From Peribacillus saganii (lineage in GTDB: Bacteria; Bacillota; Bacilli; Bacillales; DSM-1321), in the NCBI RefSeq assembly GCF_003429095.1, contig NZ_QVTE01000015.1:99965-163964 (forward strand): a DNA stretch of 64,000 nucleotides, written 5' to 3'. A program made the translations under genes and the position numbers. Shown here piece after piece: positions 8,582 through 18,489 of the stretch. Numbering within the stretch: position 1 is the stretch's first letter; every line of letters starts with the position of its first letter. The notes under the pieces are model-generated. The model did not search any database. It was not told where the DNA came from and was given only the letters and a program-made list of their open reading frames with translations.

Positions 8582-9736
8582 TTAATGCAAATGGCTGCTT
8601 AACCGTTCAATTGTTTTAGCTAGGAGAGCCGTTCGTTTCGGGAATGATTTCAAATCCACGTATTCGTCTTTTTCGCTGTGTGAGAATTCTCCAAGCGGTC
8701 CCATGCCGTCAACAGTTGGAACTCCTTCTGTCGTGGTATATGCTGCATCGGAGCCGCCTCCGGTACTGACTTCAGTTATCGACATTCCTAATTCTTTACC
8801 AACAGCTTTAATAGTGTTTAGAAGAGTTTCTGCTCCTTCCACTTTTTCCATTGGCGGCCTGCCGATTCTTCCGGAAATTTCGGTTTCAGTACCCTTAATA
8901 TGTTCGTCGTGAGCTATTTCTGTTATTTTGGCTGTAATTTCTTTTGCTTGTTTCATATTTTTCACCCTTACGTCAACTTGTGCTTTGGCTTCGGGTGCGA
9001 CTGTATTTGACGAAATTCCCCCGTCTATTAAGCCTACATTAACTGATAATCCTTGTTCGTAATCATTTAAATTTTGCAGACTGATTACTTTATGGGCGAG
9101 TTCTACTATTGCGCTTCTCCCTCTTTCCGGCTCTACTCCAGCGTGCGCGCTTCTGCCTTTTACATCAAAAATGAACCTTCCAACTCCTTTTCTTTCTGTA
9201 ACAACTGCATCATTCGGTCTCCCTGATTCAACGACAAGAGAGAAATCCTTACCCTCAGCTGCTTCTTTAATAATCGCCTTTGAAGTGCGGGATCCTATCT
9301 CTTCATCACTATTAAAGATAAGATGTACATTTTTGTACGCATCCGAGCCATTTTCTTTTAAAGCCTTTAAAGCATATAGCACAGCAACATGGCTGGCTTT
9401 TTCATCACTTACTCCAGGCCCATAAGCCTTATCGCCAATGATTTTGAATGGTCTTTTTTCAGCCTCACCCACACCAAACACTGTATCCATATGGGCAATA
9501 ATAATTATCTTAGGCTCACACTCCTTGTCACACTTGATCTCAAGGTGGTTTCCATATTCGGTTTCCCTGTGAACTTTCACATACATGCCCAGTTCTTCAA
9601 ATTTTCTTCTGATAATATTGCCAACTTTATCTACACCTTCTTTATAATAAGAGCCGCTGTCAATGTTCACAAGTTCTTTCAATAAGCTGTTCATCTCAGG
9701 CATTTTGCTTTCAAGGTATGATTCTATTTGGTCCAT
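8582..9736 (-). CDS. M20 family metallopeptidase (CPG2-like)
   Basis: 384-residue zinc peptidase of the glutamate carboxypeptidase type. Metal-binding motifs in order: IIAHMDTVFG (His, Asp), GPGVSDEKASH (bridging Asp), FNSDEEIGSRTSK (catalytic Glu pair), and a C-terminal GEFSHSEKDEYV (His). The dimerisation domain is inserted around residues 180-290. ATG 9736 is favoured because TAAAGGAGG lies 8 bases upstream; an ATG at 9772 has no usable site. No signal peptide. It follows gamma-glutamyltransferase by 127 bp on the same strand, suggesting joint breakdown of gamma-glutamyl or glutamate-containing peptides. Confidence 0.88.
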   Translation of the reverse strand: MDQIESYLESKMPEMNSLLKELVNIDSGSYYKEGVDKVGNIIRRKFEELGMYVKVHRETEYGNHLEIKCDKECEPKIIIIAHMDTVFGVGEAEKRPFKIIGDKAYGPGVSDEKASHVAVLYALKALKENGSDAYKNVHLIFNSDEEIGSRTSKAIIKEAAEGKDFSLVVESGRPNDAVVTERKGVGRFIFDVKGRSAHAGVEPERGRSAIVELAHKVISLQNLNDYEQGLSVNVGLIDGGISSNTVAPEAKAQVDVRVKNMKQAKEITAKITEIAHDEHIKGTETEISGRIGRPPMEKVEGAETLLNTIKAVGKELGMSITEVSTGGGSDAAYTTTEGVPTVDGMGPLGEFSHSEKDEYVDLKSFPKRTALLAKTIERLSSHLH

Positions 9737-9863
9737 ATCTGAATCCTCCTTTAATATAATCCCTATTTCCATTCCTCACTTGGATTTCACTTAAACTTGA
9801 AATTTGAGAATAAACGTGAAAATAGACCGTATAAAAAAGGGAGTTTTTCATCAAAATCCGGAG

Positions 9864-11561
9864 TTAACCGAACTTTTTTGAAGTAACATTGTTAATGCCT
9901 ATTGCGCTTCCAGGTCTGCTGGAATCAGCGGCCCCATAGAGGTTCCCGTTTTCCTGGTCAATTAATATTGCTTGGACATTTCCAATTGTTTTAGCATTTT
10001 CCAAAAATTCAAAGCCCATTTTACCGAGCTTATCTCTTATTTCCTTACTTAATCCTTCTTCCCACCAAATGTATGGGCCCGTGCTGTTATAAATTCTTGG
10101 TTCCTCAATAGCATCTTTCACATCCATTTTATAATCAAGAATGTTTATGAGAACCTGCGAAACTGAGGAAAGAATCGTCGGGCCACCTGGGGAACCTAGT
10201 GTCAGCACTGGTTTTCCATCTTTAAAAACAATGGTCGGCGTCTTTGAGCTGCTTGCGAATTTTTTTGGTTCAATGCTATTCGTGCGCTGCGGTTCCGGCC
10301 AAAAATCAGTTAAATCATTATTTAGTAGAAAACCATAGCCAGGTACCATAATGCCGGACCCCATGACATGTTCTATCGATGAGGTGCAAGCGGCAATATT
10401 GCCCCACCTGTCTACGGCTGTGAAGTGGGTTGTTTCTCCACCTGTTGTTTGTATTGCCTTTACTTCACCTTTTTTGTTGCTGCTACCCTGGTAAGGCCAA
10501 GGATTTCCACAGTCAATTAAAGGATTTCTTGCCTTCCAATTAATCAAATTTTGTCTTTCTTTTATATAATCATCATGCAGGAGCCCCTCAATAGGGATAT
10601 CAGCGAATTCAGGATCTGCTAAATAAGCAAGCTTGTCTGCTGATGTTAATCTCATTGCTTCAGATAGCAAGTAATACTTTTCCCAAGAGGAAATATTGTG
10701 TTTTTCTATTTGAAAACCTTCCAGAATTTTAAGCATTTGGATTACACTTAGTCCTCCTGCATTTGGAGGCCCCGGAGCAGCAATTTCATATTGCTTATAT
10801 TTACCTGTAATCGGCTCTTCTATTTTAACTTCATATTGGTTGAGGTCCTCTATGTTCATTATCCCATCCATTTTTTGCAATGTATCCACAATCGCTTTTC
10901 CTATTTCTCCCTCATAAAGTGCCTTTACGCCCTGCTTTTGAAGAATACGAAGAGTTTTTGCAAGGTTTGTATTTGTAACCCAATCTCCTTCAACTAACGG
11001 TTTTCCTTCTGGGATAAAAAATCTTCGCCCATCATCGCCTAATCGATGCCCAAGTTTTTCTATTGCCTCCTGCCAATGCCAATTTACTGTAAAACCGTTT
11101 TCCGCAAGTTGGACAGCTGGTTCAATCAATTTGTCTAAAGACATGGTTCCAAATTCTCTTAATGCGGTATCCATTGCCTTTATTATTCCAGGTATAGCTA
11201 CTGAACTGGCTACGGTTGATCTATGAAAATGAGGAATGATATTCCCTTCGTTATCTACAAACATGTCTTTCGTAATGCCTTTTGGCGCTTGAGAGTGACC
11301 ATTTATGACCTTCATTTGCTTACTTTTATTATCATAATGAATAATAAAACCACTAGCTCCAATTCCTGTGTTGTATGGCTCTACAACACTTAATGCAAAT
11401 TGCACTGCAACAACGGCATCCATCGCGTTGCCGCCTTTTCTTAATACCTCGGCGCCTACTTCCGTTGCCTCATTCATCGCACTGGCCACCATTCCATACT
11501 TCCCCATGGCCCTTTGTTGATTCAAATCTTTTGTTTTCTGGTTTTTATAAACATTTTTCAT
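9864..11561 (-). CDS. Gamma-glutamyltransferase (YwrD-like)
   Basis: 565-residue Ntn-hydrolase precursor that transfers or hydrolyses gamma-glutamyl groups (glutathione, gamma-glutamyl peptides). The autoprocessing site and nucleophile Thr lie in GGETTHFTAVDRWGN (about residue 375). Substrate-loop motifs GSGIMVPGYGFLLNND and LGSPGGPTI follow. There is no signal peptide, so it is probably cytoplasmic like B. subtilis YwrD rather than secreted like Ggt. Two ATGs sit at 11567 and 11561; AGAGGG is 8 bases before the second, which is preferred. Cotranscription with the downstream M20 peptidase is likely. Confidence 0.9.
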   Translation of the reverse strand: MKNVYKNQKTKDLNQQRAMGKYGMVASAMNEATEVGAEVLRKGGNAMDAVVAVQFALSVVEPYNTGIGASGFIIHYDNKSKQMKVINGHSQAPKGITKDMFVDNEGNIIPHFHRSTVASSVAIPGIIKAMDTALREFGTMSLDKLIEPAVQLAENGFTVNWHWQEAIEKLGHRLGDDGRRFFIPEGKPLVEGDWVTNTNLAKTLRILQKQGVKALYEGEIGKAIVDTLQKMDGIMNIEDLNQYEVKIEEPITGKYKQYEIAAPGPPNAGGLSVIQMLKILEGFQIEKHNISSWEKYYLLSEAMRLTSADKLAYLADPEFADIPIEGLLHDDYIKERQNLINWKARNPLIDCGNPWPYQGSSNKKGEVKAIQTTGGETTHFTAVDRWGNIAACTSSIEHVMGSGIMVPGYGFLLNNDLTDFWPEPQRTNSIEPKKFASSSKTPTIVFKDGKPVLTLGSPGGPTILSSVSQVLINILDYKMDVKDAIEEPRIYNSTGPYIWWEEGLSKEIRDKLGKMGFEFLENAKTIGNVQAILIDQENGNLYGAADSSRPGSAIGINNVTSKKFG

Positions 11562-11567
11562 ATCCAT

Positions 11568-11981
11568 GACCCTCTTCTGCTATGACTTAAAAACTTTTTT
11601 AATTACATGCAACACGTCACCCACTCATTAGTTGGGTTATAATGTTATACATTTCTTTCCCTTTAAAAGATGTATGTAAAACAAGTTAAATTCTTCTATG
11701 TGAACACAAAAAAAGATAGAATCAATATGATTAACTATCTGAAATGGGTATATTTCAACCGTAGATGAGTGATTTACTATCCGAAATCTCTATTACTGTC
11801 TGACTTGTTTTTAAAGGCATAATAAATCTTTATTTAGCATTTATCTTTTTTACATGTGCTAAAAATTTCTTATGAAAATGTGTTCCACGTAAATAAAAAA
11901 ACAGTTATTAGTTGCAATTGTATATTTCCAATCGAACTTGTAAATGTTATCCTTAGTTGAATTCAACTGGAGGCGTGCCAT
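11568..11981. other. Gene-free interval
   Basis: About 410 bp of AT-rich sequence between divergent genes. It must hold the gamma-glutamyltransferase promoter and that of the gene at 11982. I see no convincing hairpin, repeat or frame. Confidence 0.4.
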
Positions 11982-12329
11982 ATGGACAGTATGAAATTGC
12001 GATTGGAAATTAAAAACTTGTATCTGCGAGTCGGAAATGTAACGCGGGACAATGAAAGCTATGTATTAATGACAGCTTACGATGATTCAAACAATGAGAT
12101 TGTGTTAGAACTTACCCATGAACAAGCCGGATTCCTTGAAGATCAATTCCTGGCAGTTAATCGCAGATGGGAACAGCGTCTTTCCGCACCAACTCCTCAG
12201 CCGCAAGTTCCTCAATATAATCAGCCATACATCAATCAGCCAAGCATTGCTAGTCAGTATCAGGATACTCAATATGGTTATAATCAGCTTCAAGTTCCTC
12301 CATACGGTGCGAATCAATATACTCCTTGA
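11982..12329 (+). CDS. Hypothetical protein with Pro/Gln/Tyr-rich tail
   Basis: 115 residues, not recognised. The first 65 residues look folded: alternating hydrophobic strands and a helix ELTHEQAGFLEDQFLAVNRR. Residues 68-115 are low-complexity, rich in P, Q, Y and N (PQVPQYNQPYINQPS), resembling disordered or spore-coat-like tails. The ATG at 11982 follows GGAGG by 8 bases. A terminator abuts the stop, so it is monocistronic. A surface or coat role is only a guess from composition. Confidence 0.75.
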   Translation: MDSMKLRLEIKNLYLRVGNVTRDNESYVLMTAYDDSNNEIVLELTHEQAGFLEDQFLAVNRRWEQRLSAPTPQPQVPQYNQPYINQPSIASQYQDTQYGYNQLQVPPYGANQYTP

Positions 12330-12350
12330 TTAAATCAAGGGGTATTTTTA
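12324..12350 (+). terminator. Terminator
   Basis: CCTTGAT (12324-12330) pairs with ATCAAGG (12334-12340), then GGTATTTTTA. It overlaps the stop codon of the preceding gene. Confidence 0.75.
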
Positions 12351-12689
12351 ATAAAACAACCACTCCTCCGGTTATTAAACGAGTTAATAGAACTACAAAA
12401 ATCACATCTTTTCTATACTTAGCTGACTATAGAGAATGATCAAGATGAAATTGAAGACTAATGGGGGTATATGGGAATAAAACTGTATTTCCTCTTAAAA
12501 ATATAATGTTTATAAGGAGAAAACTGACTGTTTGAATGACTTTTTTTCCTTTAAAGGGGCAATTTTTATTTCCGGTTGGCAACAATGGGTTACTTTCAAC
12601 TAGTATTAAGCGAAGAAATGGAATTTAGAGGGTTACATACTCATACCCTGTACCCTATAGACTTCTATATTTCTTTAAATTGGTTACTT

Positions 12690-12810
12690 TATCAGCAACT
12701 TCAAGGATATATCAGCAACTCCCCAAATTTTATCGTCGACTTTCGGTTTTTATCAGCGACTTCCGAATTTTATCGGCAATTTTCGGATTTTATCACCGAC
12801 CATCCTGTCT
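12690..12810. repeat. Degenerate 20-bp tandem repeat, six copies
   Basis: Units resembling TATCAGCGACTTTCGGATTT begin at 12690, 12710, 12731, 12751, 12771 and 12791 (period 20-21). Divergence is mainly at the third to fifth and last bases. It is intergenic; the frame across it is just translated repeat. Confidence 0.8.
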
Positions 12811-12884
12811 TGTTTCACTAATGTGATTTCTGAAAATAATATAAGCAGTACTTTAAATCGGTTGCGTCCAAAAATCTAACCAGC

Positions 12885-13766
12885 TTATGTCGGAAAAGCG
12901 GTATCAGCTGCTGACTCCAAATGATTCACTACAGGAAGCCCTTTTAACAAAGGAATCAGCTCTGAAATGTTTCTAACAACCTCATCAGCATCGCTTTTTT
13001 GTCCAATTTCATGTGGATCGATGAGGATTGTCGAACAGCCCAGCTCTTTCGCCGGGAGAATCTCATTGACTAAGTTATCACCAATGCTGAGTAACTCATT
13101 GTATTTAACCTGAAAAAATTCACTGATTTCTTTAAAGCGCTCGGCTGTATGGGTTGGTTTTTGCGCTTCAAAAACTTTTTTGTCAAAAACCGATTTAAAA
13201 CCAAGCTTTGTGAGAATAACTTCACTATCCTTTTCTGGACTGTTTGTCAGTAATACTATCTTGAAGCCCTTATCTTTTAATGCGTAGAGAGCTTCCCCAA
13301 AACCATGTATTCTTGCCATCACGAATTCAGGACTCATCATAAAACTTCTCGTCTCGAGGAATGCTTCCCTTCCACTTGCAGCATCCAGCCCATAATGCCT
13401 GGCGATTGAGGCTGGCAGCCACCATAAGTCACCAATACTTATCGTATTCTCCAAGTCCATCTTAATAGGTCCCGGATACATTGGCAGTATATCTTCATTA
13501 CTCAGTGGACTGCCATCCCACATGAAAGCCTCTTTTACGAGATTGTGCTCCTGCTGTAAAATCAGGTCTTTTTGCACATCGTATACTCTGCCTATTTTCA
13601 ATGGATGTTTCCCATGGAGTGCTAATTGGTAATCATCCCAAAAAGCATTTTGCTTGGCGGCAAGCAGCTTGCTTTGAAGCCGTCTTGCATAAAAATCAAA
13701 ATGATGTGTGTCTTCATAAAGTGTTCCATCCAAATCGAATATAATCACTTTACTTTTAGTGTACAA
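12885..13766 (-). CDS. HAD family hydrolase
   Basis: 293-residue haloacid-dehalogenase-fold phosphatase. Motif I is VIIFDLDGTLYED (nucleophile Asp), motif II LLTNSPEKD, the motif III Lys lies near FEAQKPT, and motif IV is LSIGDNLVNEI. The helical cap lies between motifs I and II and is longer than in the smallest family members. The start is TTG 13766 with GGGAGG 8 bases upstream. Substrate unknown; the fold suits phosphoglycolate- or nucleotide-type monophosphates. Monocistronic. Confidence 0.87.
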   Translation of the reverse strand: MYTKSKVIIFDLDGTLYEDTHHFDFYARRLQSKLLAAKQNAFWDDYQLALHGKHPLKIGRVYDVQKDLILQQEHNLVKEAFMWDGSPLSNEDILPMYPGPIKMDLENTISIGDLWWLPASIARHYGLDAASGREAFLETRSFMMSPEFVMARIHGFGEALYALKDKGFKIVLLTNSPEKDSEVILTKLGFKSVFDKKVFEAQKPTHTAERFKEISEFFQVKYNELLSIGDNLVNEILPAKELGCSTILIDPHEIGQKSDADEVVRNISELIPLLKGLPVVNHLESAADTAFPT

Positions 13767-14050
13767 GCTGACTGCCTCCCTCTCCCGTGTTAAAGTCCAA
13801 AAAAAAATTCCATCAACTTATTTCTCTTTGTATGATGCACCATTTAGTCTCAGAGAATCCATTACTTGAGCACCATATAGTATTTTAGCATTGATAAAAG
13901 TTTATTCGTTGAGATTGTTTTTTTTAAAACGTCTTCCAATTTTGTTATTTTATCCGGTAAACCGCATCTCATTTCACGTACCGGTTACACTTAATTTTTA
14001 TGAATATGTACATACAGCAAAGTAATACAGTTATAAGTGAGGTGATAAAT

Positions 14051-14698
14051 GTGTCATTTTTATGGGGAGTGGATTCAGCTTTATCCGTTAATCAAGAAAT
14101 ATTAAACTGCGTAACAATTAGCTATGGAAAGCCGCTTTATTGGGGAAGATATCTATCCAGAGTGGAAGGTGCAGCAGAAGGCTTAACCAGAAATGAAATT
14201 TTATTCCTTCACAAAAACGGTATTCGAGTCATGCCGATTTATAGCAACTTTCGTTCGGCTGTTGGTCTGCGAAGCGGAAATATCACCGCTCAAAATGCTG
14301 TGGCACACGCAAGGAGATTGAATATTCCTGAAGGTAAAATTTTGTTTGCTAATATAGAACGTTTTTTTCAAGTGGATAGTGCGTGGATTGAGGGATGGTT
14401 TTCAACGATTCGAACCAGCGGGTATAGATGCGGTTACTACCACGATCCTCTGATAGGAGAATTTAATAGAGAATTTTGTGAGGCAGTGAAAAATAATGAA
14501 AAAATAGCTATTGAAAGTATACTTTGGAGCGCGGAGCCTGAAACAGGTGCTACAAAACAGCAGAATGCACCAAGGTTTGGGCCAAAAACAGTTAATTGTC
14601 AATCGAACACATGGGGCTGGCAATATGGAAGAGATGCCACTGCTTGTCCAATTGACACAAATATCATAAACGATAAACTTTACAATTTTTTATATTAA
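14051..14698 (+). CDS. DUF1906 glycoside-hydrolase-like protein
   Basis: 215-residue protein matching the Rv2525c/DUF1906 TIM-barrel family. It opens with LWGVDSALSVNQEIL, typical of the family's GxD start, and ends with a CQSNTWGWQYGRDA segment of the kind that closes these barrels. GTG 14051 is chosen because GAGGTG precedes it by 6 bases; the ATG at 14000 adds an unrelated leader. There is no clear Sec signal, although some family members are exported or spore-cortex associated. Catalytic activity has not generally been shown for this family. Confidence 0.78.
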   Translation: MSFLWGVDSALSVNQEILNCVTISYGKPLYWGRYLSRVEGAAEGLTRNEILFLHKNGIRVMPIYSNFRSAVGLRSGNITAQNAVAHARRLNIPEGKILFANIERFFQVDSAWIEGWFSTIRTSGYRCGYYHDPLIGEFNREFCEAVKNNEKIAIESILWSAEPETGATKQQNAPRFGPKTVNCQSNTWGWQYGRDATACPIDTNIINDKLYNFLY

Positions 14699-14776
14699 AT
14701 AGAGTTTATCTATTTTAGTAAGCTCTTTCAAAGATCTTAATTCTTATTTAAAAATACACATGAATTAAACCCCTGC

Positions 14777-14808
14777 TTGCTCCCGTCAAATGATGGGGGC
14801 AATTATTG
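14777..14808 (+). terminator. Terminator after the DUF1906 gene
   Basis: TTGCTCCC (14777-14784) pairs with GGGGGCAA (14795-14802) with one G-T pair, then TTATTG. Confidence 0.6.
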
Positions 14809-14913
14809 AATTTCGCATGAATTAGCGTTCGTGTAAACCCTATCCGGCAATCTGCTAGTTTACTATCTTTTAAAATGGGCAAACAATGGCACTCAGACAA
14901 GGGGATATATTTT

Positions 14914-15162
14914 ATGGTCATCACATCTTTTGTATTAAGCTGTAATCAGAAATATGTACGATCACTGCCTATGGAAGGATCTTCGATACATTTAACAAGC
15001 AATATTTTAGAAGCTAACCACTTTCAAGATTTAGAATTTGCTAAACAATACCTTAAAACGATTTTCTGTAATTCAGCATTTGTTACAGAGCCCGCTATTA
15101 AGCCTGACGCAGTAAATATTGTTAAAGTAGTATTAAAAAAAAATAGTGAACAGCCGCTGTAA
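14914..15162 (+). CDS. Small hypothetical protein (DUF2483-like pattern)
   Basis: 82 residues. The middle, SSIHLTSNILEANHFQDLEFAKQYL, resembles small Bacillus/phage proteins in which a YVRS strand is followed by an xLTxNxxEAxxFxDLxxA helix. ATG 14914 is favoured, with GGGGA 8 bases upstream. A strong terminator overlaps the stop codon, which supports a real transcript. Function unknown. Confidence 0.55.
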   Translation: MVITSFVLSCNQKYVRSLPMEGSSIHLTSNILEANHFQDLEFAKQYLKTIFCNSAFVTEPAIKPDAVNIVKVVLKKNSEQPL

Positions 15163-15178
15163 TATCCGGCTGTTTTTG
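15149..15178 (+). terminator. Terminator overlapping the small gene's stop
   Basis: AACAGCCG (15149-15156) pairs with CGGCTGTT (15167-15174), followed by TTT. Confidence 0.75.
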
Positions 15179-15207
15179 GTAAGTACTCCACCCTCATTCG
15201 GATATGC

Positions 15208-15246
15208 TGCAAAAAGGGTGCCTCAAATTGAGGCACCCTTTTTGCA
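15208..15246. terminator. Long bidirectional terminator
   Basis: Perfect 19-bp inverted repeat around a single central A: TGCAAAAAGGGTGCCTCAA and its complement. A/T runs on both sides let it stop transcription from both the + gene at 14914 and the minus-strand operon ending at 15495. Confidence 0.8.
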
Positions 15247-15494
15247 GTTGAGAGTTAAGCTCTTTTAATGGCCACTCAGTTTATTTGAATTCGATAATAC
15301 ACTGAGTATCCTGGCATTCTTCTACCTCTTTTATTTTAGTACAACAGCCAAAATATTTTGTCTTAAATGGAAAAGCTCAGCGTCCTCCAGCTAACATGTT
15401 CATCGGTCAACTACTTCCGCTGCGGAACATTCTCCTTGATTTAGCTCTCCCGCCGGTCATTCCTACATTGATAAAAGAAACAGCAGCTCACGTA

Positions 15495-16919
15495 TTATCC
15501 AATATTTATTTTGATTGTAGGAATGCCAGCTTCTTGCTCAAAAGCATATCCAAACCGATACAGATTCGCCTCATCCAACTGTTTTCCGATTAATTGAACA
15601 CCAATTGGCATGCCTGAAGCTGAGAAGCCGCACGGAATTTGCAAACTTGGAAATCCATTTAAATTTGTTGGACCGTTCAGACGGTTCATTGCTGAGCGGG
15701 CATGTTCCGGATAGCCATCTACCATTACTTCCCGTTGGTCAATATCGGGAGGCAGCACAGGAACTGTCGGAATTAATATGATATCTACCTGTTCAAGAAT
15801 TTGGTTAAATTCATGAATAGCTACCTGTTTCATCTGTATGGCTTTAACATAATCCAATGCTATTGGTGTTAAACCGCTTAATAATCGTTCTTTCACTTCC
15901 GCATCATACAACTCCGGGGTGTCGGTAAGAGTTGATTCATGAATAGCATAGGCTTCACATCTAACGATCATTTGATGTGCCAAAGATATTTCCTGCAGCT
16001 GGGGTATATCTACCGGACGAATTTCAGCACCAAGGCTTTTAAAGACTTCAATCGCATGGTTCACCTGGTTCCTTACTTCCGAGTCCACTCTCTCAAAATA
16101 GAATGAGGAAGGAATGCCTATTACACTTCCTTTTATTCCTTTACCTAACAGTCTGGTGAAGTCTTCCTGATCTGTTTTGATAGAATAATAATCTTGACTA
16201 TCATACCCAGACAAAGCATTTAGGAGTATCGCGTTGTCTTTTACACTTCTTGTCAATGGCCCTATATGATCAAGCGTCCAGCTAGTAGGATATAATCCGT
16301 ATTTGCTCACCCGTCCAAAAGTTGGTTTCATCCCAACAATCCCGCAAACTGACGCAGGGATTCTCACTGATCCCCCTGTATCCGTACCCAAAGCGCCGTA
16401 ACATAAGCCAGACGCAACAGCTGCAGCAGACCCGCTGCTTGAGCCGCCAGTCATTTTTGATAGATTGTATGGATTCCTAACTGGACCAAAATGAGAGCGG
16501 TCCCCGGTAGGCCCATAGGCAAATTCATGTGTGTTTTGTTTTCCGATGATGGTCGCACCTGCCTGCTTTAGCTTTTCGACAACGGTTGCATTGTAATCCG
16601 GGACAAAATCTTTGAACAATTGCGAACCCATCGTTGTGTTAATGTTTTTAGTATAAATAACATCCTTCACACCAAGTGGAATCCCATGAAGGGGTCCTCT
16701 CCAGTTTCCATTAGAGATTTCTTGTTCAGCCTGTTCTGCATCCTCTACCGCTTGTTCTGCCAATACCGTTATATAGGCATTTATTTTTGGATTCACCTGT
16801 GATATGCGTTCGATTATCTGCCTCGTGACTTCCACAGGCGAGATTTGTTTTTCAGATATGGCATTGGACAATCTGGATAAGTCCCATTGAAGTATTTCAT
16901 CTTTATAGGATGCTTTCAC
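15495..16919 (-). CDS. Amidase (amidase-signature family)
   Basis: 474-residue Ser-Ser-Lys amidohydrolase. Lys lies in PLGVKDVIYT (about residue 78), the cis-Ser in MTGGSSSGSAAAVASG (about 155), and the nucleophile Ser in GTDTGGSVRIPAS (about 178). Length and motifs fit single-domain GatA/AtzF-type amidases. Its ATG at 16919 overlaps the stop of the upstream MFS gene by 17 bp, implying translational coupling. It is last in the hyuA-hyuB-MFS-amidase operon, so it probably hydrolyses the amide left after lactam or hydantoin ring opening (inference). A bidirectional terminator lies about 250 bp downstream. Confidence 0.9.
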   Translation of the reverse strand: MKASYKDEILQWDLSRLSNAISEKQISPVEVTRQIIERISQVNPKINAYITVLAEQAVEDAEQAEQEISNGNWRGPLHGIPLGVKDVIYTKNINTTMGSQLFKDFVPDYNATVVEKLKQAGATIIGKQNTHEFAYGPTGDRSHFGPVRNPYNLSKMTGGSSSGSAAAVASGLCYGALGTDTGGSVRIPASVCGIVGMKPTFGRVSKYGLYPTSWTLDHIGPLTRSVKDNAILLNALSGYDSQDYYSIKTDQEDFTRLLGKGIKGSVIGIPSSFYFERVDSEVRNQVNHAIEVFKSLGAEIRPVDIPQLQEISLAHQMIVRCEAYAIHESTLTDTPELYDAEVKERLLSGLTPIALDYVKAIQMKQVAIHEFNQILEQVDIILIPTVPVLPPDIDQREVMVDGYPEHARSAMNRLNGPTNLNGFPSLQIPCGFSASGMPIGVQLIGKQLDEANLYRFGYAFEQEAGIPTIKINIG

Positions 16920-18237
16920 TTGTCGTTTCCCCTTTCTTATTCCGAGTAATGATCGTGTTTCCTGGCTTTACGAACATCATAGCGACCATGCCTATTACTG
17001 TGGCTACAACAGCAGCAGTAAACATCGAAGGATAACCGTAACTGACAACCAAAAAGCCTGTTAAAGTAGGAGCGATTATGGTAGCCAAATTACAAATGAA
17101 GTGTGAGATTCCGCCGAAGGTACCGGCAAGGTTTGGTTCAGTATCAAGAATGACAGACCAATATACGGAATTTGGCAAAAAGTTGAATGCGTTTCCAAGA
17201 CTCATCCAAAACATCACCCCAACTATACTGTCTGCGGTAGGTATTAACAGGAAGCAAACAGCGGTCAGGAATAGGGATACCACCGCCAGTCCGGAACGGG
17301 CAATACGCAAATTTCCTGTTTTCCTTCTCAAATAATCTGATAGCTTTCCGCCTAAGATTACAGTAAAACAGGCGCCTATCCATGGGATCATACCTAAATA
17401 CCATAGAGAACCAAGGGCAAAGTTATGCACATCCTGAAGATATTTCGGTGTCCAGGTCAAAAGAAGGAAGGTAATATATTGCAGAGCAAAATATCCAATC
17501 GCGTTACAGACCAAGGTTGGATTATGGAAAAAGTGATACCATTTTTTTGTGTTTACCGAACCTTCCTGCACCAATTTTTCATTAGGAAGCAGGTCATCTT
17601 TTGAACGGATAAGTTTCAATTCTTCCTTTGATACCCTTGGATTATCTTCAGGCAGGTTAGTAAAAACTTTTGACCAGATTATTACCCATATAAGTCCAAT
17701 TGCACCTAAAATAATAAACATCATCCGCCAATTTGTGATGGATAATAATCCTACCGCTATAGGGGCTGTCAACAATGCACCCAAAGGACTGCCTAACAGA
17801 CCCAAAGAGGCTGAAAACCCTCGCTCTTTCGTTGCTGCCCAATTGGCATTTGTACGATTAATCGTGGAAAATGTCGGCCCTTCCGCCAAACCGAATAAGA
17901 TACGAAATACTGCGAAACCGGCCAAAGCCGAACCCCCAAAAAGCATCATTCCGATTTCACCCGCAAAGGCAGTGGCAATTTCAAAAATCGACCATGCTGT
18001 TCCTATAATGATCCATACAAACTTTGGTCCTTTTAAATCTGCTAACAGGCCGCCAAAAAAAGAACCAAACAGATAGCCATAGCCAAAAAAGCCAAGTACC
18101 GCTCCCCAGGAAACAGCATCAAATCCAAATTCTGCGATCATTTCCTGCTGGGCGTAAGACAGGGCCCCGCGGTCAACATAATTAATAACCGTCATAAACA
18201 CAATCATTCCCATGATAAAGAAACGATAATTCTTCAT
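16903..18237 (-). CDS. MFS transporter, anion:cation symporter type
   Basis: 444 residues, about 12 membrane segments. The N-terminus IVFMTVINYVDRGALSYAQ carries the NYxDR signature of the ACS family (glucarate, tartrate and phthalate carriers). A motif A-like GGLLADLKGPK loop follows segment 2, and FGLAEGPTFSTINRTNANW is the typical motif near segment 4. The ATG follows GGGGGAGG at 8 bases. It overlaps the amidase start and lies 298 bp after hyuB. Likely import of the organic acid or lactam used by the operon. Confidence 0.88.
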   Translation of the reverse strand: MKNYRFFIMGMIVFMTVINYVDRGALSYAQQEMIAEFGFDAVSWGAVLGFFGYGYLFGSFFGGLLADLKGPKFVWIIIGTAWSIFEIATAFAGEIGMMLFGGSALAGFAVFRILFGLAEGPTFSTINRTNANWAATKERGFSASLGLLGSPLGALLTAPIAVGLLSITNWRMMFIILGAIGLIWVIIWSKVFTNLPEDNPRVSKEELKLIRSKDDLLPNEKLVQEGSVNTKKWYHFFHNPTLVCNAIGYFALQYITFLLLTWTPKYLQDVHNFALGSLWYLGMIPWIGACFTVILGGKLSDYLRRKTGNLRIARSGLAVVSLFLTAVCFLLIPTADSIVGVMFWMSLGNAFNFLPNSVYWSVILDTEPNLAGTFGGISHFICNLATIIAPTLTGFLVVSYGYPSMFTAAVVATVIGMVAMMFVKPGNTIITRNKKGETTSESIL

Positions 18238-18489
18238 TGCTATCTTCCTCCCCCGAATTACTTCGACTAGTAAAATTATTGTGATATGGCTCTAATTTTT
18301 CTAGGAAAGTCATAGCAAACAAGTTCAAACACTCACAAATTTCTCATTAACAATAAGTTTCTTTCAGTTTGACGGTCTCCTATTCCCTGAAAGTAAGCTT
18401 ATAAATAGAAGTAATCCCCTTTATTTTGCTGTTTGCAATCATAATTTGAACTGGGGTATACGGAACTGTACTATCTTGGTGTGAGAGTC

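Noticed and set aside
12690..12810. CRISPR-like appearance of the 20-bp array
   Set aside because: Units are contiguous with no unique spacers, and no cas genes are present.
12576..12821. 81-codon + strand frame
   Set aside because: Most of it is the translated 20-bp tandem repeat; no ribosome site.
15208..15246. 39-bp palindrome as a transposon end
   Set aside because: Position between convergent genes and A/T flanks fit a bidirectional terminator better.
15370..15440. Possible second copy of the GC-rich repeat seen at 1012-1073
   Set aside because: Only short stretches such as TTCCGCTGCGGAAC are reminiscent; similarity is too weak to call.
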